Shown: positions 9,408-18,568, numbered from the stretch's first letter. The stretch is DNA of 64,000 bases from Paenibacillus alvei DSM 29 (GCF_000293805.1 NZ_AMBZ01000001.1:772001-836000), one strand, 5' to 3'. The notes: generated from the letters alone by a model not told the origin. A program made the numbers and translations.

Positions 9408-10397
9408 ATGAGCCAAATTAAGATCATCGGTCCAGATATCCCGAACATGCCTTGGGAAGAACGCCCTGAAGGACATCGTGACGTATTGTGGCGCTACAGC
9501 CAGAACCCAGTAATTCCACGCGATTTGCTGCCGAACTCCAACAGTATCTTCAATAGTGCTGTCGTTCCATTCGAAGGCGGATTCGCTGGCGTATTCCGCT
9601 GCGACGATCGCAACCGCTACATGCGCTTGCATGCAGGTTTCAGTAAAGACGGCATCAACTGGGACATCAATCATGAGCCGCTCACATTCGAATGTGACGA
9701 TCCGGAAATCGGCAACTTTATTGAAGGCTACGACCCACGCGTATGCTGGATCGAAGACCGCTTCTATGTAACTTGGTGCAACATCTACCACGGCCCAACA
9801 ATCGGCGTGGCATACACATATGACTTCAAAACATTCCATCAGCTTGAAAATGCATTCTTGCCTTACAACCGCAACGGCGTAATGTTCCCGCGCAAAATTA
9901 ACGGTAACTATGCAATGGTAAGCCGTCCGTCCGATACAGGCCACACACCGTTCGGCGACATCTTCTATAGTGAAAGCCCAGATATGGAATTCTGGGGCCG
10001 TCACCGCCACGTAATGGCTCCAATGGGCGGCTGGCAAAGCAAGAAAGTTGGCGCAGGCCCAATTCCAATCGAAACAAGCGAAGGATGGCTCATGATTTAC
10101 CATGGCGTACTGAACTCCTGCAACGGATTCGTTTACGCATTCGGTGCAGCTATTCTCGACTTGGATGAGCCTTGGAAAGTAAAATACCGCAGTGAACCTT
10201 ACTTGCTGCAACCTTCCACATTGTACGAGTGCGTAGGCGACGTGCCTAACGTTGCATTCCCTTGCGCATCACTTGTGGATGCGGCAACAGGGCGCATCGC
10301 AATTTACTATGGCGCGGCTGATACCGTTACTGCACTTGCTTTCGGTTATGTCGATGAGATTGTTGACTTCGTGAAGAACAATTCTCGTGTAAAATAA
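9408..10397 (+). CDS. GH130-family glycoside phosphorylase/hydrolase
   Basis: A five-bladed beta-propeller enzyme of family GH130, whose members mainly phosphorolyse or hydrolyse beta-mannosides. Recognisable features are the N-terminal [20 protein letters not shown] segment, the [18 protein letters not shown] blade, [17 protein letters not shown], and the substrate-site segment [10 protein letters not shown]. At 329 residues it is a normal single-domain member. The start has GCGAGG 8 nt upstream of the ATG. It has no signal peptide, so it works in the cytoplasm on imported oligosaccharides. It is paired with the LacI regulator. Substrate specificity cannot be read from sequence. Its codon use is strongly biased, and this opens a long spurious reverse-strand frame. 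Confidence 0.88.
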   Translation: MSQIKIIGPDIPNMPWEERPEGHRDVLWRYSQNPVIPRDLLPNSNSIFNSAVVPFEGGFAGVFRCDDRNRYMRLHAGFSKDGINWDINHEPLTFECDDPEIGNFIEGYDPRVCWIEDRFYVTWCNIYHGPTIGVAYTYDFKTFHQLENAFLPYNRNGVMFPRKINGNYAMVSRPSDTGHTPFGDIFYSESPDMEFWGRHRHVMAPMGGWQSKKVGAGPIPIETSEGWLMIYHGVLNSCNGFVYAFGAAILDLDEPWKVKYRSEPYLLQPSTLYECVGDVPNVAFPCASLVDAATGRIAIYYGAADTVTALAFGYVDEIVDFVKNNSRVK

Positions 10398-10483
10398 GTT
10401 ATATTGTTAGCGAAGACTGCTGAAGGGCAGCCATACTTTACTAGTGCTCTTCCTTTCTTTGCAACCCCAAATACCTATGATAA

Positions 10484-10534
10484 AAATCCCCTTGCATCCA
10501 ATCGCGCTAAGCGATTGTGCAAGGGGATTTTGCT
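10484..10534. terminator. Bidirectional terminator between convergent genes
   Basis: AATCCCCTTGCA and TGCAAGGGGATT pair around an inner stem ATCGC/GCGAT, with T- or A-rich flanks. It lies between the GH130 stop and the stop of the reverse-strand permease. Confidence 0.88.
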
Positions 10535-10574
10535 TCATTTTTTTGCTTCATTTTCTCATTATTTGCACATCTGC

Positions 10575-12520
10575 TCACACCATTGCTCCGCGCAGTTGCT
10601 TCACATAGCGCCAGCGAATGACGAGGAAGTATATGATTTGAACGATAGAGAAGCAAATGAGCACTTTCATCGTGCTCTCCCCTACCGAGAAACCAACTAG
10701 CTGCTGCAGCGCAGCAAAGGCCACCCCGCTATGCACAATTGCAATGATAAGAGGCAAAAAGAACATGACCAGCAATTGACGAGTAACGACGCGGTTCAGT
10801 TCCCTGCGAGTCAATCCCATCTTGGACAGCATCTCAGTCTGCTGCTGATCTCTATTGCGATCCGTATACAGACGGAAATACAAGAAGCTTGCTGCAAATG
10901 TAAAGAACACAACGCCAATAAGCACACTCACCAGCAGCAACAATCCGTTCGCCTGCTTGGCTGCTACCCATTGCGGATACAGCGCCCTGAACTGAAACTT
11001 CTGCTCCTCGCCATGCTGTCCTTCTTGGCCAGCATGAAGCTGCTTCATTAATTGTTCAGTTGCATCGCCTAGCTTGTTCCAATGCTCCATGGCAAATCCA
11101 TAGACTGTATAAGAACCTAGACCCGACTGATCCTGATCTGGAATCTGCTCATAGGCGTCATCGGTTACTACAGCGAGCTGTATAATTCCATAATCCTGCG
11201 GCAGCACTTGATAAGGTACAGCCTTCATAATTTGAAAAGCAAATCGAGCATGCCCCTCGTTTAACTGTATGACTTCTTGAAGTTCTTCCTTATTGTAGAT
11301 TCGTTCCCCCATGACCGAAGTAGGCACAAGGAACGCTTCATTGTCGCCAGCCAACTCCTCCTTCTCATAGCCAAGCGCGGAGGCAAGCTTGTTATAATCC
11401 GACAGCTTCATTACCGTTACAACATCACTGGCATTTTTCAATGCTGCTGCCCCTACACGATATGACAGCTTCGAATGATCAAGCTTCTGTTGAATAGCCG
11501 CTATATGCTCCTTCTCCTGCTTATTCCCTGAGTACGAATAATACGTAAATGCATATGGGTTTGTCATTTCGGCTAAGCCCTGATTGCCAATCGCCGTACA
11601 CGTTCCAATGGCAGTAAACGCCACTGCAGAAATAACAGCAACAATGAAGAATAACCGCGAGTTATCCTTTAACCGATACCCAAGCTCAGAGAGCGTCAAG
11701 AGATTCGTCTTATGAAAATAGAGCCGCTCTCTGCGCTTCAGCATGCGCAGTGCATATACTGCAAGCTGCGTGAACAAAAATAGGTTCCCGTTACGGTCAG
11801 CACCACTCCCGACAGAAGCTGCAGGAAGGAATAGCTGACACCTGTCGCAAAGGAAAATACCGCAGCATATCCTGCTCCAATCAGCAATATCCCAAGCAGC
11901 GACAGCCACACCGATGCCTTAGGCTCCGGCTTCGGCTTGTCCGACCCTTTGAGCAAATCAATCAGCCGGTTGATTCGAACCATTCGAGTTGTCACGACGG
12001 AAATAATCAGGAAGAGAACAAAGAAGGCAATACCAGTGATCACAATCGCTTTCCAGGGTATATAGAACGCCAAGCCTTCATTTATCGCCAGCAGTTCTGA
12101 AATTGCAGATAAGATCAGCTTTGAGAAAATAACGCCGAGCAGAACACCCGCTATAATAGAACCGCAGCCGATCAGCATATTTTCCATGAAAACCAGCTTG
12201 CGGAACTGATTTGGCGACATTCCATGTATGATCAGGATCCCGAATTCCTTGTTCCTTGTCTTTAAAAATGAACCCACCGAATATAAGATGAAGAAAAACG
12301 AAAATACGACGAGCAGCACCTGCGATACACGCAGCCCCATCATCCCAAGCATACTTAGCGTCTCACTTGATGAGCGGATATTGCCGTCCAATTCAGGATG
12401 GAACAGGAGCAGAGAATAGGTAAAGAACATAAGTACAGAAAAGGAGCTGCTCCAAAAATGTGCCGCGTACATCCGCTTGTTGCGAGCGATATTATGAAAG
12501 GCTAGTTGCGAGAATGTCAT
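10575..12520 (-). pseudogene. Bce-type ABC transporter permease, single frameshift
   Basis: Large FtsX-like permease of the BceB family, which with its ATPase removes peptide antibiotics from lipid II intermediates and often confers resistance. The 5' part starts at the ATG at 12520 (GGAGGT upstream) with MTFSQLAFHNIARNKRMYAA and the usual 'FILYSVGSFLKTRNKEFGIL' TM2-TM3 region. The 3' part continues from 'FTQLAVYALRMLKRRERLY' through the ~200-residue extracellular domain to the last helices. The two halves are in different frames. Adding one T to the T5 run at 11776-11780 joins them exactly and restores the family motif TYFLFTQL. The gene is thus ~650 codons with a 1-base deletion: either real inactivation or a sequencing error. 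It overlaps the ATPase gene by 29 bp. Confidence 0.9.
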
Positions 12521-13265
12521 TCGGGTTACCTCCAATCACAGACAGCACATCCATAATGCTGCGCATGAACATAGATCGACTGCCTCTCCGAGTTATTTCA
12601 TGATGCAAACGACCATCCTTAATGAAGATAACGCGATCACAATAGCTTGCTGCCATCGTGTCATGCGTCACGAGCAGCATCGTCGTTCCCTCTTCCTTGT
12701 TCAGCGTATACATCGTATCCATCACATCACGTGATGATTTCGAGTCGAGATTCCCCGTCGGCTCATCCGCAAGCAGCAGCTTCGGCTGGTGAATAATTGC
12801 ACGGGCGATTGCTGCACGTTGAGCTTGGCCGCCAGAAATCTCGTAGATGCGCTTATTCAGCAATGCGGTGATTCCCAGTCTTTCCGCCAACGCTTGAGAC
12901 TTGCGGTGCAATTGTTCTACGCCCACGCCATCCAGGGTCAAGGGGAGCACAATGTTTTCCTTCACGGTCAACGTATTTAATAGATTAAAAGACTGGAACA
13001 CAAAACCCAGCTCACGTCGGCGGAACAGCGCCAGCTTCTCCGGTGATAATTGAAATGGATTATTGCCCTGAATCAAAACCTCTCCCGATGTCGGCGCATC
13101 AATCGTTGCAATCATATTCATCAATGTCGTCTTTCCGCTCCCGGAGGGCCCCATAATCCCAACAAATTCCCCCTCCTCAATCGCAAGATTGATCGTGGAC
13201 AATGCCTGATAAGATACCTTTCCTTCGTATGTCTTACTAAGATTTTTTACTTCTACCATAGCCAT
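12492..13265 (-). CDS. Bce-type ABC transporter ATP-binding protein
   Basis: Cytoplasmic ATPase of a BceAB-type peptide-antibiotic transporter. Walker A is GPSGSGKTT, the signature is ISGGQAQRAAIARA (Ile for the usual Leu), Walker B is LLLADEPTGNLDS, and the H-loop is LLVTHD. At 257 residues it has the normal length. The ATG at 13265 has AGGAG 12 nt upstream. It is translated just ahead of, and overlapping, the permease gene. No two-component genes lie beside this pair. Signal transduction may be served by the BceRS-like pair at 59.5-61.4 kb, whose own transporter is destroyed; that link is inference. Confidence 0.92.
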   Translation of the reverse strand: MAMVEVKNLSKTYEGKVSYQALSTINLAIEEGEFVGIMGPSGSGKTTLMNMIATIDAPTSGEVLIQGNNPFQLSPEKLALFRRRELGFVFQSFNLLNTLTVKENIVLPLTLDGVGVEQLHRKSQALAERLGITALLNKRIYEISGGQAQRAAIARAIIHQPKLLLADEPTGNLDSKSSRDVMDTMYTLNKEEGTTMLLVTHDTMAASYCDRVIFIKDGRLHHEITRRGSRSMFMRSIMDVLSVIGGNPNDILATSLS

Positions 13266-13297
13266 CTTATATTCAACTCCTATAAACGAGATTCATT

Positions 13298-14260
13298 TCA
13301 TCCTGCATATTGGGCAAATCCATAATCGAGAAGCTCTCTTGCATCCGTCCAGACACTGTTCGAGCCAGAATGCAGCACAACCGTAATAATTCGGTGCCCC
13401 TCTCGCTCAGCAGCAGAGACCAAGCAATATCCAGCCTCGTCAGTAAAGCCTGTCTTAATGCCTGTCGAGCCTTCGTAATAATATTCACTACCCTGCTGCA
13501 GAAGTCGATTCCGATTCGTATACGACTTCATCAACTCTTCCATATCCGAGTTGACCAGCTTCACATCTGCTGATGTTTGACCGACAATGCTGCGGAACAA
13601 TTTGCTCTTCATAGCCTCCTTCGCAATTACGGCCAAGTCATGCGCTGAGCTGTAGTGATTTGCATGGTGGAGTCCATGCGGATTCATGAAATGCGTGTTG
13701 CGAAGATCAAGCTCCTCCGCCCGCTCATTCATACGCTGAACGAACACGCGGATAGCTTCCTCCTCCTGTAAAGAGGGATTCGATTGAAGCTGACGCCCTA
13801 ACTGAACAGCAATTGTTCTTGCCGCATCATTTCCAGAAGGCAGCATCATCGCCTCCAGCAAGTCCCTCCATGACAATAGCTCTCCAAGGCGCAGCCCTGC
13901 TGAACTCTCCCCAGGATTTGCGAGCAGCACTTCTTTCCCTACCGTTACTTGCTCATTCATGTCGGCCATCTCAATGGCCAGCAGTGCAGTCATTATTTTC
14001 GTCGTACTTGCCGGTTCCAGTCGCTGATTATCATTCATTCCATACAGTACTTCGCCCGTATCTTGATTCATCACGACAGCAGCATGAGCATCAAGCGTTC
14101 CTGAAGCCAGAACGTTCTGCCCAGTCACGGTATGCACACCATCTGCCACAAGCTTATTTATCCTATGTTTGATTTGCCCAGAATAAGGCTGCATCGCGAA
14201 CCATATGCCTGCAGCTGCAATACATCCAACGAGCATCCATTTTTTCATATTTAATTTCAC
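13298..14260 (-). CDS. D-alanyl-D-alanine carboxypeptidase (DacF/PBP5-like)
   Basis: Serine-type peptidoglycan D,D-carboxypeptidase of peptidase family S11. It trims the terminal D-Ala of stem peptides outside the membrane. An N-terminal signal anchor is present (KKWMLVGCIAAAGIWFAM). All three active-site motifs are visible: S-T-T-K (SxxK) near residue 86, S-G-N (SxN) in LPSGNDA, and K-T-G in GIKTGFTDEAGY. The PBP5-like C-terminal domain is missing, which at 320 residues fits short DacB-like forms. The start is GTG at 14260 behind AAGGATGG. It lies 32 bp upstream of the Bce ATPase gene on the same strand and may be co-transcribed, linking cell-wall trimming to antibiotic resistance. Confidence 0.92.
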   Translation of the reverse strand: MKLNMKKWMLVGCIAAAGIWFAMQPYSGQIKHRINKLVADGVHTVTGQNVLASGTLDAHAAVVMNQDTGEVLYGMNDNQRLEPASTTKIMTALLAIEMADMNEQVTVGKEVLLANPGESSAGLRLGELLSWRDLLEAMMLPSGNDAARTIAVQLGRQLQSNPSLQEEEAIRVFVQRMNERAEELDLRNTHFMNPHGLHHANHYSSAHDLAVIAKEAMKSKLFRSIVGQTSADVKLVNSDMEELMKSYTNRNRLLQQGSEYYYEGSTGIKTGFTDEAGYCLVSAAEREGHRIITVVLHSGSNSVWTDARELLDYGFAQYAG

Positions 14261-14504
14261 ATGTATCCATCCTTATCTTGTTGTCACGCACTCACATCTC
14301 TTTATGCGATATAGCTATAAGATAAAGGAATGGATTTAATAATGTGCTAAGTTGAGATGAAGATTCATGAATGAAAGATGAAGAAAATATGAAGTTGAAG
14401 CTGGCACATCCAGACTAGACTTTAGTAGGGGGCATTATTCGAACAGAACCTTTATAATGGAGTTATGGTTGTGAAAAATGTAACTTAATGAGGAGGTATG
14501 CCTT

Positions 14505-14744
14505 GTGAAACGCAACATCTTAGCCGCTGTTCTCATCTTAGGAGGAAGCCTCTTGCTTGGCAATACGGTATACGAGGGACTTGCAGATGCAGGAGAATCG
14601 AATTCCCGCACAGTACCGGATCGCGGCATGCACGATTTGAACGATTCTCGCATGCCGCATATGCAGCGTGCACACATGCAGGGTTCCATGGATGGTTCGC
14701 ATATGGATATGCGGGCATTTAATAAATCGGACAATTGCCAGTAA
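14505..14744 (+). CDS. Small exported Met/His-rich protein, unknown function
   Basis: A 79-residue protein starting with GTG behind a strong GAGGAGG (7 nt spacing). The first ~27 residues form a signal peptide (KRNILAAVLILGGSLLLGN). The mature part is short, hydrophilic and rich in Met, His and Asp (MHDLN, MPHMQRAHMQ, MDGSHMDMRAF), a composition seen in metal-handling or spore-associated small proteins. I do not recognise a family. An intrinsic terminator follows directly, which supports a real one-gene unit. Confidence 0.6.
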   Translation: MKRNILAAVLILGGSLLLGNTVYEGLADAGESNSRTVPDRGMHDLNDSRMPHMQRAHMQGSMDGSHMDMRAFNKSDNCQ

Positions 14745-14767
14745 TATATATGGTGTCTTTGAAGAAG

Positions 14768-14809
14768 GGGCTGTACCACAAGTCATTACACTTATGGTAC
14801 AGCCCTTCC
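14768..14809 (+). terminator. Intrinsic terminator
   Basis: GGGCTGTACCA and TGGTACAGCCC form an 11-bp stem about 25 bp after the small exported protein gene, followed by a pyrimidine-rich tail. Confidence 0.7.
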
Positions 14810-14919
14810 TATTTCGCCAAACCGATATCCGCTGGCAAAATGATAGGCTATTGGTTTTCTCCCTTTTGAGAGAACCTGCTAAATTTTTTTAAGTATGAAA
14901 TTGTTGCGAAATAAACCAG

Positions 14920-14955
14920 AAATAAGTCGAATTTACCAACTCCATCTATAATCAA
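14920..14955 (+). promoter_or_regulatory. Shared 36-nt promoter element, copy 1
   Basis: AAATAAGTC, 5 variable nt, then TACCAACTCCATC and TATAATCAA. The TATAAT at 14947-14952 is a perfect -10, but the -35 position holds no TTGACA-like sequence, which suggests an activator-dependent promoter. An identical element with the same spacing is at 16946-16981. The two copies flank the HTH-TPR regulator gene. Downstream are the 29-codon ORF and the Spo0E-like gene. Confidence 0.6.
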
Positions 14956-14988
14956 GCTTAATATGAAATTTATGGATGAGGTGTGAAA

Positions 14989-15078
14989 ATGATCCGAAGA
15001 TACTTGGGCGCCGCTGCTCTTGAGCCTTTTTATTTTGTCTACGACAAATCGACCTGTTTAATTAAAAAATTGAGATGA
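14989..15078 (+). CDS. 29-codon leader ORF, coupled to the Spo0E-like gene
   Basis: A short frame with a good GAGGTG 5 nt before its ATG, ~35 nt downstream of a shared promoter element. It encodes a peptide beginning MIRRYLGAAAL and ending LIKKLR. Its TGA overlaps the ATG of the Spo0E-like gene (ATGA), and that gene has no ribosome site of its own, so this frame probably acts as a translational leader. A role as a peptide-signal precursor is conceivable given the neighbouring RRNPP-like receptor, but it has no export signal. No family is recognised. Confidence 0.45.
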   Translation: MIRRYLGAAALEPFYFVYDKSTCLIKKLR

Positions 15079-15218
15079 CCCGACAGAAAATGATAAAAGC
15101 TGCAAACGAAAAAGAGAGTTTTACGGACGAAGCTGTTGTACGGCTGAGTCAAGAGTTGGACTACTACCTTTTGGAATATCAGAAATGCAAATTGCGCAAA
15201 CAAAGCAAGGCTGTGTAA
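15075..15218 (+). CDS. Spo0E-like aspartyl-phosphate phosphatase
   Basis: A 47-residue protein with the Spo0E family signature S-Q-E-L-D in LSQELDYYLLEYQK, preceded by a helix and followed by a basic tail. Spo0E proteins form a two-helix hairpin and dephosphorylate Spo0A~P, delaying sporulation. It lacks its own ribosome site, and its ATG overlaps the stop of the 29-codon frame, so translation is probably coupled. It lies directly upstream of an HTH-TPR regulator, downstream of an element also found on the far side of that regulator, so it may belong to a peptide-controlled sporulation or competence switch (inference). Confidence 0.75.
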   Translation: MTRQKMIKAANEKESFTDEAVVRLSQELDYYLLEYQKCKLRKQSKAV

Positions 15219-15409
15219 AGCTGCCTATATACCACATCCCTTGTCGTCCCCTAATTGATCATTTCTTTAAGAGGGATTGTAGATAACAATCTTATTGGAT
15301 ATGCGAGGGGTAAATGATAATTTATGTAATATCAATACCGCAGAATGTTTACATGATTTTTACGATATAGTAAAATATAGGATACGAACTGTTGAAGGAC
15401 GGTGAAGAA

Positions 15410-16840
15410 GTGAGTACCGTTGCTGCGAAGCCAAAAAGCTTGGGGGAGCTCATACAGTACCATCGGCTAAACAAAAACATAAGCTTATCAAAGCTGCAGG
15501 AAGCGGTCGGTCTGGATAAGGGCAGCTTGTCGAGAATTGAAAGAGGAGAAGTCAAACGCCCGGATTTTCATATCCTATTATCCATTGCTGCTGCATTAGA
15601 TATTCCCCATCATGACATCGTAGAACTGTACATCGAGATTGGCCATAAATCCGAAGTGATCTTCTCTATTTTCCAGCATGAATTGGCGACACTTGAGCAT
15701 CCGTTGCTCATATGCAAAATAGCTGCCAAGTTTCTTGAATCGCCAAGCGAAGACAGCTACGATCTGGTAGAGAAATTGTATCGAACCATCGAATCCATCG
15801 AAAATTCCGCCATTCAATTATCTTTGTATCATCTCATCATCGATTACTCACGATCCCACGGAATTATGCCCTATATTGCCAAGGGATTGTATCGAAAATA
15901 TATGATTGAACGAAATGATTTCAGCAGACTGAAAGAAACGTATCAATCAGGGAAAAATGTGTTGGACTATGTTAATTTTTTGAGTGATAAAGAAAAAATA
16001 TTGCTGTATTATGGTTTGAGTGTTCATGCATATAGTCTAATAGATTATGAGGATGCTATAAGATTTGGGGAATATGTTGTTAAGAATGGGACTGGGGAGA
16101 GTCAAGCAAATGCAACACATAATGTTTGCAATGCTTATTACCATCTGGGGGATTTTGTCGCTTGCCGGTCATACCTAGAAAAATATAGTCAATATCCTTA
16201 TCCTTTTGTTGCTGATAATGTTTGTCTAATGAATGGCTATATTAATGGAAAAACGGGGAACATTGAATTAGCAATTTCACAGTTTAATGCATACTTAACG
16301 AACCCGTCCTCATACAACCTGATACATGCAGTAACTGAGTTGTTTCATCTTTACCTTTCTATACACGACTTTGTTTCAGCAGAAGATCTCTTAAAATATG
16401 AAGATTCAATGTTGGAAAGCATAAATAATGAGTATACGACTCCATTTAAAAGGTCGAGATTAGCTTATTTTTATTTGCTTAAAGGAATTATGATGTTTAA
16501 TACACGACGATGCGAGGAAGCTTTTAATTGTTTTATTGAAAGCACATGTGAATATATGGATATTGGAGTGCACGATAAAGCACTAGTAAGTTTGTTGCAT
16601 ATTCAGCAATCCGTAATAGATAATAATCCCCTTCCAAAATCCGAACTTGTCCAAAAAATTAACTCGTTGCATGAACAATTATGTAAGAAAGCTTCAAGAG
16701 ACCCCGACCTTGTCAGTAAGATGGTGGCTGCGTTAAGCTGGGCTAGGATTGAAATACCAGATTGGTTGATGACAATGTCAATGACTATGTCAACAAGCGG
16801 TATTACAATTCAAGAACTTCCAGGCTTTCGCGCAAAGTAA
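15410..16840 (+). CDS. HTH-TPR regulator, RRNPP-like (putative peptide receptor)
   Basis: About 476 residues. The N-terminus has an XRE-type helix-turn-helix (LGELIQYHRLNKNISLSKLQ, then GSLSRIERGEVKRPDF). The remaining ~380 residues are repeated helical pairs of the TPR type, as in PlcR, NprR and other RRNPP receptors of short peptide pheromones. The frame opens at TTG 15392, but AAGGA spacing favours GTG at 15410. A terminator follows. Two copies of a 36-nt promoter element flank the gene at 14920 and 16946 and are candidate targets. No clear pro-peptide gene lies right behind it. Family recognised by architecture only; the ligand is unknown, and a non-peptide-binding XRE-TPR protein remains possible. 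Confidence 0.75.
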   Translation: MSTVAAKPKSLGELIQYHRLNKNISLSKLQEAVGLDKGSLSRIERGEVKRPDFHILLSIAAALDIPHHDIVELYIEIGHKSEVIFSIFQHELATLEHPLLICKIAAKFLESPSEDSYDLVEKLYRTIESIENSAIQLSLYHLIIDYSRSHGIMPYIAKGLYRKYMIERNDFSRLKETYQSGKNVLDYVNFLSDKEKILLYYGLSVHAYSLIDYEDAIRFGEYVVKNGTGESQANATHNVCNAYYHLGDFVACRSYLEKYSQYPYPFVADNVCLMNGYINGKTGNIELAISQFNAYLTNPSSYNLIHAVTELFHLYLSIHDFVSAEDLLKYEDSMLESINNEYTTPFKRSRLAYFYLLKGIMMFNTRRCEEAFNCFIESTCEYMDIGVHDKALVSLLHIQQSVIDNNPLPKSELVQKINSLHEQLCKKASRDPDLVSKMVAALSWARIEIPDWLMTMSMTMSTSGITIQELPGFRAK

Positions 16841-16886
16841 TCTGGGACAACTGTATATTTTAGTAGATATATAACTTACCGTATTA

Positions 16887-16912
16887 AACGCCAGACATGG
16901 CGTTTTTTTATA
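16887..16912 (+). terminator. Intrinsic terminator after the HTH-TPR gene
   Basis: AAACGCC, 6-nt loop, GGCGTTT followed by a T-run, 47 bp after the stop codon. Confidence 0.85.
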
Positions 16913-16945
16913 TTATTGTACCCCAAATCGTTGCATAATATTTGT

Positions 16946-16981
16946 AAATAAGTCTATTATACCAACTCCATCTATAATCAA
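16946..16981 (+). promoter_or_regulatory. Shared 36-nt promoter element, copy 2
   Basis: Same element as at 14920-14955: AAATAAGTC, 5 nt, TACCAACTCCATC, TATAATCAA. The perfect -10 TATAAT is at 16973-16978 and the -35 is again non-canonical. It is the likely promoter of the genes from 17109 on, with a leader of ~125 nt. Confidence 0.6.
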
Positions 16982-17108
16982 ATGTGAGAAGAAAAAAATG
17001 CGAGATTAAACATTGCTTGTACTCTAATTCGTTTTTTAGCAATTAAATGTTGGAGTATTAAGTTTACATTACAGAAATCACCTACTATAAGTTAGGAGGT
17101 TTACTTGA

Positions 17109-17738
17109 ATGTGTGATCAAATTATATACCGCCGTTACATGGAGTCTTTGCAATACTACATCGGAATAAGTGATTTGACTTCGGATAGAAAGCAGTCGCT
17201 TTATCGATATGTTGAATCTGTTATTGAGAAAAAAATTAATTCTGACAGTCCCCCGCATAATATCCGTTTGTTTCTAATGGATCTAGGAAATCCCAAGAAG
17301 CTTGTAGATGAAGAATTAAAGAAACAAAATGCACAACCTTCTGGCGCCTTTCTTGGTAAATGGAAACGTGGAATCGGGTTTATGCCCCTTATTTTAACGG
17401 TTAGTTGGACATTCAACGATGATTTATACAGGCAAATGTCAGTATGGAAGTTCGAATCTTCTATCTGGTTATTTTTCATCATTCTTATATTACTGCTTGC
17501 AGGAACTATTATATCTTTTTACAAATATCGCTATGATCAGTTGTTTAGTAGAGAAGTATATATCATTAATTTTATGGTTTATCTCCCAGCATCTTTGCTC
17601 TTCTGCCACATGATATTACATCGTTTTTCTGTTGTTGCATTGTCCATTCCAATTCTACTAATTGCTTTTACTTCAATATTTGCATATATTTTGCATCGTA
17701 ATTATTCCTCTCTAATCAAGCGATTGTTTAAAAAATGA
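17109..17738 (+). CDS. Small integral membrane protein, unknown function
   Basis: 209 residues with AGGAGGT 8 nt before the ATG. The first ~80 residues are soluble and helical, with an F-L-M-D-L-G-N-P-K-K-L segment that resembles the end of HAAS/DUF1700-type signalling modules (weak). Three to four transmembrane helices follow (about 92-108, 117-140, 150-168, 172-192). It is followed 49 bp later by the Cys-rich secreted protein gene and may be its immunity or export partner (inference from context only). A decayed copy of its 3' third occurs at 20532-20679, so this gene has been duplicated in the island. The region is more AT-rich than the flanking core genes. Confidence 0.75.
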   Translation: MCDQIIYRRYMESLQYYIGISDLTSDRKQSLYRYVESVIEKKINSDSPPHNIRLFLMDLGNPKKLVDEELKKQNAQPSGAFLGKWKRGIGFMPLILTVSWTFNDDLYRQMSVWKFESSIWLFFIILILLLAGTIISFYKYRYDQLFSREVYIINFMVYLPASLLFCHMILHRFSVVALSIPILLIAFTSIFAYILHRNYSSLIKRLFKK

Positions 17739-17787
17739 GCCGTATTTTTGTTGATTGTCAACAATTAAAATAAAGGTGGGATAAACT

Positions 17788-18525
17788 ATGTTACAAAGAA
17801 TCGCATCTATTGTTATTATTTTCACATTGTTTCTGAGCACTCTCCCTTCTGCATATGCTGATAAGGAAACAGCTCTACAGACATCGAATAATGGATGTGG
17901 GTGTAGCACGAAACTTTCCAAAGATTCGTTAGAAGCCGTAAAGCAAACAACAAAATTGAATCATATTCAAATTTTATCTCCTGTCGAGTCACTTGTTTTT
18001 TTTGAAAAACATATTAAGAACAATGAGACCTTTAGAACTTTTACCTCAAAGCAACATGTCAATATTGAAAATACACAAGAGATTAAAGTAATTCAAACTG
18101 AGAAGAAAGGTTTAATCAACTACACATTCAGCATACCAACGTCTAACAAAAATACAGAGATAAGCGGTAAAACAAATGAACAAGGAAAAATAGAAGAGAT
18201 GCAATATGTCAAACTTGAAGACGTAAACATAGATGATTCCGAAAATATCAAGTTTCGTATTATTGATTTACAAGACAAAACTTCGGAGATCTCATTAAAG
18301 GAACTAACCTCACTTAAAATCGAAGTGGCAAACAAATTTGGACTAATTAATGATGATGAAATGTCTACAGCTGATGTTAACTGGAAGAAATTAGCCTGTT
18401 CATTAACCGGCTCGTTAGCTTGCCCGACTGCTTGCCTTGTTTTTGTTGAATTGCCGCCAGTTATGGCAGCTTGTAATATTGGATGCAAAGGTGCATGGCA
18501 AGCAGGTCTTTGTTCAAAAGCTTAA
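17788..18525 (+). CDS. Secreted precursor with Cys-rich C-terminus (candidate bacteriocin)
   Basis: 245 residues. A signal peptide with A-Y-A-D cleavage (VIIFTLFLSTLPSAYA) is followed by a short C-G-C segment, a charged middle region (~50-195) and a hydrophobic C-terminal ~48 residues containing six Cys (ACSLTGSLACPTACLVF, then AACNIGCKGAW and GLCSKA). This layout, a long pro-region followed by a hydrophobic Cys-rich peptide, resembles halocin C8-like bacteriocin precursors, where the C-terminal part is released and the N-terminal part gives immunity. That resemblance is by eye and unproven. AAGGTGGG precedes the ATG. It sits directly behind a membrane protein gene and is followed by an intrinsic terminator. 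Function otherwise unknown. Confidence 0.7.
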   Translation: MLQRIASIVIIFTLFLSTLPSAYADKETALQTSNNGCGCSTKLSKDSLEAVKQTTKLNHIQILSPVESLVFFEKHIKNNETFRTFTSKQHVNIENTQEIKVIQTEKKGLINYTFSIPTSNKNTEISGKTNEQGKIEEMQYVKLEDVNIDDSENIKFRIIDLQDKTSEISLKELTSLKIEVANKFGLINDDEMSTADVNWKKLACSLTGSLACPTACLVFVELPPVMAACNIGCKGAWQAGLCSKA

Positions 18526-18568
18526 ATAATTTATTGTAGGTTTCAGTCAGCAAAAATACGGAAATATT

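Noticed and set aside
9381..10211. 276-codon open frame opposite the GH130 gene
   Set aside because: It is the exact antisense of a well-recognised enzyme and arises from its biased codon use; its translation has no family features and no ribosome site.
14850..14888. GGTTTTCTC/GAGAGAACC hairpin with T7
   Set aside because: Terminator-like but with no gene ending near it after the terminator at 14768-14809; may be a backup terminator, not listed separately.
15013..15055. Possible Spo0A box near the Spo0E-like gene
   Set aside because: Only a TTTGTC-TAC-GACAAA palindrome is present; it does not match TGNCGAA well enough.
16984..17046. 20-codon GTG frame behind the second shared promoter element, considered as a pheromone gene
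   Set aside because: No ribosome site and no signal sequence; composition is not that of a Phr/NprX-type precursor.
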